Shown: piece after piece, positions 16,800-24,861 of the stretch
Numbering within the stretch: position 1 is the first letter of the stretch
How the letters are laid out: every line of letters starts with the position of its first letter
Assembly (NCBI GenBank): GCA_030065655.1
Contig: JASJDT010000005.1
Coordinates: 1 to 55,332 of the forward strand
From: Desulfocapsaceae bacterium
GTDB taxonomy: Bacteria > Desulfobacterota > Desulfobulbia > Desulfobulbales > Desulfocapsaceae
Length of the DNA: 55,332 nt
Direction of reading: 5' to 3'
Made by a program: the position numbers and the translations under genes
Notes under the pieces: model-generated
The model's database searches: none
Seen by the model: only the letters and a program-made list of their open reading frames with translations
Told to the model about the DNA's origin: nothing

Positions 16800-17851
16800 A
16801 AGATCTTTCTAAATGCTGAAGCCTTAACGGCGGCCACCACTGTACAACCCTCACGGATGCCAAGCTCTTCCACGGATTCTGGAACGATCTGGGCAATCAG
16901 TTGTTCGCCACCGCTAAGAAGTTCTACTCGGACCCGGTTTCCTGATCGAAAAATCTTGTTCACCCTACACTCCAGCAGGTTACGAGCACTTGTTGCTTCG
17001 GGATGTCGACGAAAGAGCAGGATTTCACGGGCATCAAGCTCGAAAATAGCCTTGGCGGAACCATTTGCCTCTGTCAAAACCAATCGATTTTGCCCCCACT
17101 CATACCCATAGAGATCGTGATGCTGCTCGGACGGGCCCAGCTTCAACAGATTGATATAGCCCTTACGCCCGGTATCCCACAATGATTTAGCAAAGGTTTC
17201 CGTGGCGGCCTGCTCTTGAATTTCACCTTTGTCAATCACCACAATCTCCCGGGTCATAAGCCGCATTTCAAGAAGAGAATGGCTGATAAAGAGCAGAGGA
17301 ATTTCAAAATTCGAGAATACCCTGGTGAGATAGGGGATGATTTGAAACTTCAGTTCTTCATCGAGACCACTCAAAGGTTCATCCATAAGGATTAAACGCG
17401 GACAGGTGAGCATGGTTCTGGCAAGCGCTACGCGCTGACGCTCACCACCAGAGAGGCTGGCTACTTTTCTGGAGAGCAATTCGGTAATGCCCAGTGCCTC
17501 CAGGAGATCTTCGGGAACTATTCGCCGGTTTTCCTGAGCCGTCCGTTTGTAGCCATAAAGCACGTTACTGCGTACATTCAGGTGGGGAAAGAGATGAGCG
17601 TGCTGAAAAACAACACCAATTCGGCGCTGCTCGGGCCTGATGTTGATGTTATTACTGCTATCGAAGATAACGTGGTCATCAAGGCGAATGTAGCCGCTGT
17701 CGGCCTGCTCAAGCCCCGCCAACAGATTCATCAATGTCGATTTGCCACTGCCGGAGGGGCCGAACAAGCCCGTTTTATTGGCGGTTAGCCTGAAGGACGC
17801 ATTCAAGTCAAATACACCTTTTCTCTTGACCAGCCTGACCTCAAGCTCCAT
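16796..17851 (-). CDS. modC: Molybdate/tungstate ABC transporter ATP-binding protein
   Basis: A 351-residue ATPase. Walker A is GPSGSGKST (residues 33-41), the signature is LSGGERQRVALART, Walker B is RLILMDEPLSGLD, and the switch His lies in LLFISHS. After the nucleotide-binding domain a C-terminal TOBE (molybdopterin-binding-like) region follows, with IAQIVPESVEELGI near the end. Architecture and neighbours (modB three bases upstream, then modA) identify ModC. It powers oxyanion import for molybdopterin or tungstopterin enzymes. Its TAG stop lies in the CTAG that also holds the end of the convergent ClC gene. Confidence 0.93.
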   Translation of the reverse strand: MELEVRLVKRKGVFDLNASFRLTANKTGLFGPSGSGKSTLMNLLAGLEQADSGYIRLDDHVIFDSSNNINIRPEQRRIGVVFQHAHLFPHLNVRSNVLYGYKRTAQENRRIVPEDLLEALGITELLSRKVASLSGGERQRVALARTMLTCPRLILMDEPLSGLDEELKFQIIPYLTRVFSNFEIPLLFISHSLLEMRLMTREIVVIDKGEIQEQAATETFAKSLWDTGRKGYINLLKLGPSEQHHDLYGYEWGQNRLVLTEANGSAKAIFELDAREILLFRRHPEATSARNLLECRVNKIFRSGNRVRVELLSGGEQLIAQIVPESVEELGIREGCTVVAAVKASAFRKIF

Positions 17852-17854
17852 CGT

Positions 17855-18535
17855 CTACCCCCTTTTGAAACGGCGAGCGGTAGCCTCGCTCACCAGCAAA
17901 ACGGTAAAGGATAAACCGATGGAAACCAGGCAAAGAGTGAGCGCCATCGTATCTCCTCCGGGAACATTGGTGTACTCATAAATGGCCAGTGGGATTGTCT
18001 GGGTGACTCCGGGAATATTGCCGGCGAGGATTACCGTAGCTCCAAATTCGCCGAGACTGCGGGCAAACATAAGGGTCATACCGGCAAAAATGGCCCTGCC
18101 GCTCAAGGGGAGGATAATCGTAAAAAAGCTGTCCCACCAGCCGGACCCCAGGGTTCTGGCTACGTTAAAATATGCCGGCTCGATTGATTCCATTCCTATT
18201 CGGATGGAACGCACCAAGAGTGGAAATCCAACCACGGCTGAGGCGATAACGGCACCTGTGAGCGAGAATACCACCTGGATGCCAAGATTATTGAGAAACT
18301 TGCCAATAATACCATTCTGACCAAAAGCGAGTAGCAATAGATAGCCCACAACCACCGGCGGCAGTACCAGAGGGAGGTTGATGATTCCCTCGAGAATGGC
18401 TTTGCCACGCATCTTTTTCAGGGCAAGGAAGTAGGCGACGCCGATGCCAAGCGGTGTAGAGACCAGTGTTGCGCTGACAGCAACCATCAAAGACAGTTCA
18501 ATGGCACTCAGATCCTGTGGTGAGAGGGTCAACAT
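17855..18535 (-). CDS. modB: Molybdate ABC transporter permease
   Basis: A 226-residue inner-membrane protein with five to six helices and the BPD-transport EAA loop (ARTLGSGWWDSFFTIILPLS). It has the ModB-specific opening LSLMVAVSATLVSTPLGI and the FARSLGEFGATVILAGNIPG region. It sits between modA (30 bases upstream) and modC (3 bases downstream), so it is the channel subunit of the same importer. Confidence 0.94.
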   Translation of the reverse strand: MLTLSPQDLSAIELSLMVAVSATLVSTPLGIGVAYFLALKKMRGKAILEGIINLPLVLPPVVVGYLLLLAFGQNGIIGKFLNNLGIQVVFSLTGAVIASAVVGFPLLVRSIRIGMESIEPAYFNVARTLGSGWWDSFFTIILPLSGRAIFAGMTLMFARSLGEFGATVILAGNIPGVTQTIPLAIYEYTNVPGGDTMALTLCLVSIGLSFTVLLVSEATARRFKRG

Positions 18536-18565
18536 GATTGTTTTACATTCTTTTGGTCAAATGGG

Positions 18566-19330
18566 CTACTGTGGGGAACGGAAACCATACCGGTTCACAA
18601 TTGTAGGACTATTTTCGACAATGTAGTCATAAAATATGCGCACCTCTTCTCTTTCATTTCCTGCTGATGTGAGCGCCATGCGATATGATATCGTCGAATA
18701 GAGTTGTGTCGGCACCTCCAGGAGTATGTCGGCATTTCTAGCTAAATGGGCATCTGTCTTATACACGAATGATCCGTTGGTCTCTCCTCTGTCGGCGTAT
18801 ATCAAAGCCTGGCGTACATCCTTGGCCATAACCAATTTGCCGGCCTGTAACAGTTCGTTGTAGAGATTCAGTTTGGTTAATGCCTCTTTGGCATATTGTC
18901 CGGCCGGCACACTTGCCGGGCTGCCGATGCCAATTCTTTTCATGGCGTTAAGGTCCGCTAAACTCTTAATGCTGCCCGCTTCTCTGCCTACTAAGACCAG
19001 TGAGTTATGGGCAAGGGTGTGAAGCGTTTCCGCTTCAATTTGGTTATTGTCGATAAGGTAGTCCATCCACTTGGTATTGGCAGACACATAGAGATCAGCT
19101 GGTGCTCCCTGAGTAATCTGTTTGGCCAAGCCGCCAGATGAGCCAAAATTAGGCAGTATCTTAAAATCTTCATGAGTGCTGGTAAAGTCGCCAATCAGAT
19201 TTTTAAAGACATCCGTCATACTGGCGGCGACTGAAAGCCGAATCTCACTGGCATTGACCAAACCTGATCCGGAATGGAGAGGAGCAATTGTTATAATCGC
19301 AAAAATGATGAATACTATTCCCGCATGCAT
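18566..19330 (-). CDS. modA: Molybdate-binding periplasmic protein
   Basis: A 254-residue protein with an N-terminal hydrophobic signal sequence (about 1-27). The mature part begins with the ModA-like EIRLSVAASMTDVF, where the Ser/Ala residues line the oxyanion pocket, followed by FGSSGGLAKQI and GAPADLYVSA. IGSPASVPAGQYAKE is also typical. It delivers molybdate or tungstate to ModBC. The start at 19330 has GAGG eight bases upstream. I found neither a ModE palindrome nor a molybdenum-cofactor riboswitch in the 250-base leader. Confidence 0.93.
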   Translation of the reverse strand: MHAGIVFIIFAIITIAPLHSGSGLVNASEIRLSVAASMTDVFKNLIGDFTSTHEDFKILPNFGSSGGLAKQITQGAPADLYVSANTKWMDYLIDNNQIEAETLHTLAHNSLVLVGREAGSIKSLADLNAMKRIGIGSPASVPAGQYAKEALTKLNLYNELLQAGKLVMAKDVRQALIYADRGETNGSFVYKTDAHLARNADILLEVPTQLYSTISYRMALTSAGNEREEVRIFYDYIVENSPTIVNRYGFRSPQ

Positions 19331-19533
19331 TAAAGAAACCTCATCTAATATCTGGTCTGTCCTAGCAACACTAATTCAGGAAATAGACAAACTCCAGTTA
19401 AAAAGCTGCCTGATCGAGATAAAAGATTGAATTTTCTCGGTAAGTGCACTCGCCGGGATAATTATGGAAAGATAGGAAAATCGCTAGGCAAGCCCGATAG
19501 CCCCGGGCAGGGAAGGTGTTTTCAAACTTGTAT

Positions 19534-19575
19534 TCCGCTGCAGATCATCAAGGTGAGGAATGGATCTACAGCGGA
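19534..19575 (-). terminator. Stem-loop after the rhodanese gene
   Basis: A 13-bp stem (19534-19546 with 19563-19575, one G-U pair) and a 16-base loop lies about 10 bases beyond the rhodanese stop codon. No long T tract follows on either strand, so it may be a Rho-type or processing hairpin rather than a classical intrinsic terminator. It separates the MauE-rhodanese unit from modABC. Confidence 0.45.
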
Positions 19576-19584
19576 GAATAGCGC

Positions 19585-20121
19585 CTACTTAATTTTATCC
19601 ACCTCCAGGTCGGCTCCTTTCCAGGCATATATGCCGCCTGGGTGCCTGTATACATTAGTATAACCCAGCTTTGAAGCCCACATGGCGCCGTTATGACTTC
19701 GGGTGCATTTGACAAAACCGCAATAAATAACGATCAAACGATCTTTGTCCGGACCCAGAAGATTGAGAAAATCTTCCTGGGTTTTACCGTCTGTTTCAGA
19801 CTCTTCCCAGGAAGTCATCTCGGGAATCGGAAACAAAAACTGCTTGGCTGTGGGAATGTGGCCTTTTTTATAACTCGCTTCATAGGGCATGGTATCAATT
19901 ATGAGCGCCTCACTCCCGGATTTCATGACATCTTGCAATTCTGCGGTGGTGATGATTTTGTACTTGCCACGCTGTACTTCCCGGAGCAATTTGACTGCGG
20001 CTTGTTCTTTCTCAACTTCAGCCTCAAATTTACTTGTACCGAAAGCGTAGCTTTCACCGGCAGCAACTCCGAACAACAGACATACACAAACAACACCTAT
20101 TAATTTTTGTAACAATTTCAT
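19585..20121 (-). CDS. Exported rhodanese-like sulfurtransferase
   Basis: A 178-residue protein with a signal peptide ending near ESYA (residue 26). A rhodanese domain follows (about 55-175): LIIDTMPYEASYKKGHIP precedes an active-site loop CGFVKCTRSHNG, with the catalytic Cys and an additional Cys in the loop. It would handle sulfane sulfur or a disulfide in the periplasm. It starts by a four-base overlap with the upstream MauE-like gene, suggesting that the two act together in an envelope thiol/sulfur redox step. The physiological donor and acceptor are unknown. Confidence 0.85.
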   Translation of the reverse strand: MKLLQKLIGVVCVCLLFGVAAGESYAFGTSKFEAEVEKEQAAVKLLREVQRGKYKIITTAELQDVMKSGSEALIIDTMPYEASYKKGHIPTAKQFLFPIPEMTSWEESETDGKTQEDFLNLLGPDKDRLIVIYCGFVKCTRSHNGAMWASKLGYTNVYRHPGGIYAWKGADLEVDKIK

Positions 20122-20582
20122 CGAGAAACTCCTTTGGGTAGTAATGATGTAAAAAAAGGATGAATGAAGAGATATACCAGCGGAAGCAGAAGCAGTATAT
20201 CACGGAAAAGAGCCGCCTTCAGACTGGAAAAAGTCTGTGCGCCAGGATCTTCCGGACCAAAACAGCCACAGTCAATATCCAGCCCGAGCCAGATTCCATA
20301 GGTCAGGACGACAATGAAAACACCCATTAAGGCAGTGGTCAGCAACAAGGCCCACCGTTTATTAAAGAGAAGACCTATTGCGGCTGCTATTTCAAGTGCC
20401 ACAATGAAGAAAGCGGTGGGCACCACAACCGCATCAGGGATGAGGCCATAGGCTGCAATGGTCTCGGCAAAACGATCAATCTCAAAAAGCTTGGGCACAC
20501 CTGCACTCAGAAATACTAGAGCGAGCAGCCAACGACACCCCACAGCTGTGTATTGAATAAGATTGAGAGAATACATACGCAT
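20118..20582 (-). CDS. MauE/DoxX-like membrane protein
   Basis: A 154-residue protein with four hydrophobic segments. The opening WLLALVFLSAGVPKLFEID is typical of DoxX/MauE proteins, and the loop LDIDCGCFGPED carries the Cys-x-Cys pair found in MauE-type proteins, which are linked to thiol-disulfide handling in the periplasm. It is directly coupled (ATGA) to an exported rhodanese. A joint role in envelope sulfur or disulfide chemistry is inferred from that pairing only. Confidence 0.8.
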   Translation of the reverse strand: MRMYSLNLIQYTAVGCRWLLALVFLSAGVPKLFEIDRFAETIAAYGLIPDAVVVPTAFFIVALEIAAAIGLLFNKRWALLLTTALMGVFIVVLTYGIWLGLDIDCGCFGPEDPGAQTFSSLKAALFRDILLLLPLVYLFIHPFFTSLLPKGVSR

Positions 20583-21012
20583 GCAGCTGGAAATACTTTC
20601 CGGGTAATACCTGTTTTGTATAATTATCGATTAGTTCGTCTATCAGGAAGATAGGCAATTACGATGACAGGTGGCCCATAAGAAGAGCAACACACCCCTA
20701 TCTTTCCAGAGCAAAATACTGATAATATTGATGTTCGTCCAATTGGTTTTTTCTATCAACAAGGTGTTACGGATTTGAATTAAGAATAAGTCAAAGAGAA
20801 GGTAAATTCGTTAATCCTGTTGACCAAGAACAGTACCTTTTCGCGGATAAAGATAGCTATGATAGATAATGGCTAACCCTGGAATAGGCCGCCTGAGATC
20901 TGCTATACTTTCAGAATATTTGCTTTTTTTCCTGAAAGCGCTACAATACAGATGACCTCGAATTCTTTTGTCCATGGTATTGAGTTCGCATGGCGTAGGA
21001 GGAAAGCAGTAT
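20583..21012. other. Intergenic region between divergent MauE-like and membrane-protein genes
   Basis: About 430 bases without a convincing gene. It presumably contains promoters for both directions. The only clear structure is a 7-bp inverted repeat (ctttcag at 20908-20914, ctgaaag at 20932-20938) enclosing a T-rich loop, about 75 bases before the plus-strand gene. I recognise no riboswitch. Confidence 0.4.
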
Positions 21013-21351
21013 ATGATCTCAGAAAATAAAGACTCTACAATCCAACGCTACCTCAGCTATTTTTTCATTCTGCTGCTTTTGGCTGGTGTCGTGTTGCTGA
21101 TTTTTTCATTCGTCACTGCTGAGGAGGGTAAATATTTCGGTGGCTTGCAGCAGATTGCGATGGGTATAACCCTTATTGGTCTTGGCGAATGGATCAATCA
21201 TCCCCTCCAGAAATCAGTGGCGGTAGAGGACAAAAAGAACTTTATCTTTCAACGAATCAAACACCGGAAACGTAGACCGAATGGGATTGGCAATTTACTT
21301 GAAATTGTTGGACTCTTATTGGTTTTCACCGGATTTGCCGAATATCTCTAA
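21013..21351 (+). CDS. Small hypothetical membrane protein
   Basis: A 112-residue protein of unknown function. It has a short polar N-terminus, a strong hydrophobic segment at about 14-33 (FFILLLLAGVVLLIFSF), a second at about 42-60, a basic loop (RIKHRKRRPNG) and a third hydrophobic stretch at the C-terminus. The ATG at 21013 was preferred over the frame opening at 20968 because AGGAGG lies nine bases upstream of it. It is monocistronic and stands with its back to the hydrogenase operon; a 7-bp hairpin (21366-21384) follows the stop. Confidence 0.7.
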   Translation: MISENKDSTIQRYLSYFFILLLLAGVVLLIFSFVTAEEGKYFGGLQQIAMGITLIGLGEWINHPLQKSVAVEDKKNFIFQRIKHRKRRPNGIGNLLEIVGLLLVFTGFAEYL

Positions 21352-21365
21352 CCCCCCTCTGGCCG

Positions 21366-21384
21366 CAAGACCATTTAGGTCTTG
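21366..21384 (+). terminator. Short stem-loop after the small membrane protein gene
   Basis: caagacc and ggtcttg form a perfect 7-bp stem around a 5-base loop, 14 bases after the stop codon of the plus-strand gene. No T run follows, so termination is only a possibility. Confidence 0.35.
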
Positions 21385-21473
21385 AGTTCAGGCTGTTCGA
21401 CTGCCAAATGTTGAAAGGGCTGAACTTCTCCGGAACACTCCTGGAGATTTCCAGGCAGTGCCTGATCTTTGGC

Positions 21474-21728
21474 TTAACCAGACTCTTCAGCCTGATCGCG
21501 CAGCTTGGCAAAGTCCTGCGATTCGGTAAATTTTTCACTGTTAAGCTGATCAATCTCCTTGCGGGTCAGATGGAACATGCCGCAGCTTGGGCAGGTGGCA
21601 TCAAACTCTTCACCAACGGCTCGCTCCCGTAGTTCATCAATGGTCATGTGATCTATGTACCCACATGCTCCGGTGGGATTTTCCGCCCGCACTTTTCTAC
21701 GTTGCACAGTCTTTTTTCCTGATGTCAT
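21474..21728 (-). CDS. Small Cys-rich (zinc-ribbon-like) protein at the end of the hydrogenase operon
   Basis: An 84-residue unknown protein. It has a basic N-terminus (KKTVQRRKVRAE), a lone Cys in ACGYIDHM, and a CPSCG knuckle preceded by EEFDAT, followed by an acidic helical tail. This looks like a small metal- or partner-binding protein. It starts 51 bases after the true end of the [NiFeSe] hydrogenase large-subunit gene on the same strand, so it may be an accessory factor of that enzyme. I do not recognise the family. Confidence 0.6.
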   Translation of the reverse strand: MTSGKKTVQRRKVRAENPTGACGYIDHMTIDELRERAVGEEFDATCPSCGMFHLTRKEIDQLNSEKFTESQDFAKLRDQAEESG

Positions 21729-21779
21729 CTTTGATCTCGCTGTTATTTGATGTAGAAGGTTTAACCTACCTTTCCTGGT

Positions 21780-23231
21780 TCATGTCCCGGTAAGTGTCTC
21801 CACCTCTTCTCCCTGGGCATCGATGATTTTCACAGTTACCGGTATACCGCCATCCAGACGGTGTGTTGCGCATGACATTCAGGGGTCGTAGGCCCGTACC
21901 GCCATCTCGATCCGGTTCAGCAATTCAGGTGAATATTGCCCTTCTTTAATAAGTGTATGCGCCGCCTGTTTTACGCTCATATTCATCGGGCCGATATTAT
22001 GGGTCGTGCCTACGATGAGGTTTGCTCCGGTAATGCATCCCTGATCATCCGTTGTGTACTCATGAATAAGAGTACCCCGGGGTGCCTCGACAATACCCAC
22101 TCCCCTTCCGGCTGCTGGTATTACCTTCGCTCGAACATTGGTATCGGTGATATCCTCACGTTCGAGTATTTCAATGGTGCGTTCACAAGCATACAACAAT
22201 TCGATGAGTCGGGCATAGTGATAAAGCATGGTCTGCTGCGCCGGTCGCCCGAATGTAGCGCGAAATTCCTCAAGCTCCGCTTGCGCCAGGGGAGTGCTGA
22301 TCTTGCTGCAGACATTGATCCGGGCAAGGGTGTTGGCCCGATAAATTCCCTGCGGCTCTTCATGATCAAGGGAAAAACCCTCCTGCCAGCTTTTGGCATA
22401 GGGTATCTTGGCATACCCCCAGGGCACCACCTGTTCCCCAATATACCCCTGGTATTGCTTCGCTTCAAAATCCTCATGGCTGCCATCACTGTGCATAAGA
22501 CGTTGTATGCCGTCATATAGCCTCAATGATCCATCTTGACGATCCACGGTAGCCAGAAAGCCCGTGGTAATATTACCAAGCTCTTGAAGATCTTGCCGAT
22601 AGAGAGAAAAGACATTTTCTTTGCCATAATCCATGGCATAACGGGAAAAATCTAGCAAGACCCTGGCATCGTTTAACATTTCCCGGCGCTCATCCTCCAG
22701 CATGGGTTTGGAAAAGCCGCCAACGACACCTGCTATGGGATGAATTGCTTTGCCGGCAAAACGCTCCAGCATCATCTGACCGAGCTGCCGCATTTTGACT
22801 ACCTTGCCGGCCAATTCAGGATTGGCTTTGACGATGCCAACGACATTGCGAACCGCATAGTCCGCATCCGGTCCTAAAAGAAAATCAGGCGCCGCCAGAA
22901 AAAAGAAGTGGAGAATTTTATCGTTAACATGGGCCAGAACCTGGCATAGCTCACGCAGCCGATGACCCGCAGGTGCTGGTGTCACTCCAAAGGCGTTGTC
23001 CACCGCTTTGGTGGCGGCAAGATGGTGCATCCAGGGACAAATTCCGCAAATGCGGTTGACTATACGGGGAATCTCTTCTGCGGGCCGGCCCTCGACAAAT
23101 TTTTCGAAGCCACGCAGTGACTGAACATGCAGAAAGGCGTCGGCGACATTGCCAGCATCATCGAGGTGGATGGCGATTTTGGCATGTCCTTCGATGCGGG
23201 TAACCGGGGCAATCTTAATAACCTTACCCAT
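21780..23231 (-). CDS. mvhA: [NiFeSe] hydrogenase large subunit (MvhA/VhuA type), selenocysteine protein
   Basis: This large subunit of the F420-non-reducing (Mvh/Vhu) type has the N-terminal Ni motif RICGICPWMHH (about residue 61). The frame meets TGA (21879-21881) right after AYDP, but the next codons read MSCATHRLDGG and continue for 32 residues to a second TGA at 21780. The C-terminal Ni motif of these enzymes is DP-C-x-x-C-x-x-H, so the UGA falls exactly on the first Cys and must be selenocysteine (residue 451 of 483). As in other hydrogenases, the tail after CATH should be cleaved by the maturation protease encoded upstream in this operon. ATG 23231 overlaps the mvhG stop by one base (TGATG); GTG 23234 is an alternative. 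A stop-based gene call would lose the last metal ligands. Confidence 0.92.
21846..21862 (-). promoter_or_regulatory. Candidate bacterial SECIS hairpin
   Basis: In the mRNA, 16 bases after the in-frame UGA, a 6-bp stem (ACCGUC with GGCGGU, one U-G pair) closes a five-base UGGAU loop. Position and size fit the apical stem-loop that SelB recognises in bacterial selenoprotein genes. The loop lacks an obvious GU as in the E. coli element, so exact recognition is uncertain. Confidence 0.55.
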
Positions 23232-24169
23232 CACTTACCGCCTTTTTTCAAATGACGAAGCCGGCCATGCGCTCCGCTAAACCTCAGGATAGAACGCCTG
23301 TCGACCACTGATTTTATATCGATGCCGTTACTCGCCATGGCATTCATCATATCAAGCATCTGATTGCCGCCAGGACGAACAGGTCCGAAACAGCCGCGAC
23401 AGGGCACCCGTGCCTGGATACAGCTTGGCGCACCCGACTTGGCACAGCCAGCCAAAGTCACCGGTCCCATACACATATACCCCTGTTCTAATAAACAGCG
23501 CATGTCACTGATAGGTTCGTTCTCGTTATAGTCGGCATTGGCTATAAATCTCTTCACCTTGGCAACTGCACCTTTACCTTCCCTTTTGACCGGGCAAGTG
23601 TCGCAGACACTGCGAGTGGGCAGATCCTGCTCCGCACCATCGAGTACGGCCCTGATGACCGCATACATCTGCTCCGGATTTGGTGCACATCCAGGTAGTA
23701 GCAAATCGATTTTTACCTTTTCATCACAACCATACACCCTCTCCAGAGGCGCCGGAACATTACTATTTGGTAACGTATCTTCGTTGGTGTATTCAGGGGG
23801 AGCCGGCGCAAAAACTTCCTGCCAACTCTGTTTCTGGTCACGACTGTTCATCAGCGCCGGTATACCGCCGTGGGTGGCACAGGTACCCAAAGCAATCAGG
23901 TACTCACATTTCGCCCGCATCTCTTCGAGAACCTCGAGATGGTCCTCGTTACTCACGCCACCGGAAACAAAACCAAGATCAGCTTGGGGCAGAGAAATAC
24001 CGCCTTGCTCATCTTCAGGTGCGCCATACTTATGGTCCATAAGCAGAGGGGCATGGACGATCTCAAGTTCGCCATTGAGCAGATCAACGACTTTCTCGCC
24101 GATATTCAAAAAGGCGATTTCACAACCGGAGCAGGCCCCCAGCCACTCAAATGCTGTTCGCAGCGCCAT
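23231..24169 (-). CDS. mvhG: Hydrogenase small subunit (MvhG type)
   Basis: About 312 residues from the ATG at 24169. It has the iron-sulfur pattern of the NiFe small subunit: GACSGCEIAFL at the start (proximal cluster), LGTCATHGGIP, LLPGCAPNPEQM, and a C-terminal block GYMCMGPVTLAGC with PSCIQARVPCRGCFG for the other clusters. It passes electrons from the Ni site to MvhD/Hdr. The frame is open for 62 more codons upstream, but that stretch has no family resemblance, and AAGGAG lies just before the internal ATG. A 256-base gap separates it from mvhD, unusual inside this otherwise compact operon. Confidence 0.92.
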   Translation of the reverse strand: MALRTAFEWLGACSGCEIAFLNIGEKVVDLLNGELEIVHAPLLMDHKYGAPEDEQGGISLPQADLGFVSGGVSNEDHLEVLEEMRAKCEYLIALGTCATHGGIPALMNSRDQKQSWQEVFAPAPPEYTNEDTLPNSNVPAPLERVYGCDEKVKIDLLLPGCAPNPEQMYAVIRAVLDGAEQDLPTRSVCDTCPVKREGKGAVAKVKRFIANADYNENEPISDMRCLLEQGYMCMGPVTLAGCAKSGAPSCIQARVPCRGCFGPVRPGGNQMLDMMNAMASNGIDIKSVVDRRSILRFSGAHGRLRHLKKGGK

Positions 24170-24425
24170 GATCTCCTTGTTAATTCGAATTTTGCGCGAG
24201 TCTGGCGGGTACATGGACGAGGCATGGGGAGTACAGCTGTAGTAAACTACCGCAAGCTCCACATAACGCTGGCCATGGGCACGTGAGGCTCGCCCGGAGG
24301 GTGAAAAGAATTTTTTTCTCTTGTGGCACGCTTTGCACCCAAAAAAACACTCCAAAATTCATCTATAACGCACCAATAATACAAGTTTTTATTTAAAAGA
24401 CTCTTCCTTTCACGCAATGTTCGGG
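24170..24425 (-). other. 256-base gap inside the hydrogenase operon
   Basis: Between mvhD and mvhG there is a non-coding stretch, although other junctions in this operon are 22-80 bases or overlapping. The frame in phase with mvhG is open but low in recognisable content, rich in Lys/Arg and Phe. It may hold an internal promoter or processing site; I found no consensus promoter or clear terminator. Confidence 0.4.
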
Positions 24426-24824
24426 TTAGCCAGCCTGAGCCAGCTTCTTCACTCGTTCGGTCATGTCACTGACCGCTTCAACGAATCTTTCCGGTTCCGC
24501 TGAGGAAAGCCAGAATATACCAAACCGCTGCTCTTCAAAACCGAAATCTTCGAGCAGCTCGGTGATCATATCGGAGCGGGCCAAAGCCTTCTGATTGCCG
24601 TCGATATAGTGGCATTCGCCGATATGACAGCCCATGATCATCACTCCATCCGCCCCCTGAGAAAGCGACTCCACGACAAGCTCGGGATGCACCATGCCCG
24701 AGCACATCACCCTGATAATCCGGACATTGGGTGGATATTTTAGCCTGGAATTGCCGGCAAGATCGGCCGCAGCATAAGAGCACCAGTTGCAGCAGAAGGC
24801 TATTATGATTGGTTCTCTATCCAT
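24426..24824 (-). CDS. mvhD: MvhD-like [2Fe-2S] hydrogenase/Hdr linker subunit
   Basis: A 132-residue protein matching MvhD, the iron-sulfur subunit that wires the hydrogenase to HdrA. It shows FCCNWCSYAAADLAG at residues 10-24, then VMCSGMVHPELV, and MGCHIGECHYIDGNQKA. The five Cys expected for the cluster are present as Cys, with no in-frame UGA. The gene lies 37 bases after hdrA and before mvhG, as expected for an Mvh-Hdr complex. Confidence 0.93.
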   Translation of the reverse strand: MDREPIIIAFCCNWCSYAAADLAGNSRLKYPPNVRIIRVMCSGMVHPELVVESLSQGADGVMIMGCHIGECHYIDGNQKALARSDMITELLEDFGFEEQRFGIFWLSSAEPERFVEAVSDMTERVKKLAQAG

Positions 24825-24861
24825 TATTTTCTACTCCTTCAGTCAGGATGTCTCCAGGTGG

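Noticed and set aside
19331-19533. Possible molybdenum-cofactor riboswitch or ModE site before modA
   Set aside because: No ModE-type palindrome and no conserved riboswitch core could be found; only unrelated GC-rich stretches are present.
21936-22520. 194-codon plus-strand frame within mvhA
   Set aside because: It is the shadow of the hydrogenase large subunit and has no start signal.
23538-24242. 234-codon plus-strand frame inside the hydrogenase small-subunit region
   Set aside because: It is the antisense of mvhG, whose iron-sulfur motifs are intact; the product is low in motif content and rich in Ser.
24334-24346. TGGCACG...TTGC on the plus strand, similar to a sigma-54 promoter
   Set aside because: The GG-GC spacing is eight rather than ten, and it faces against the hydrogenase operon.
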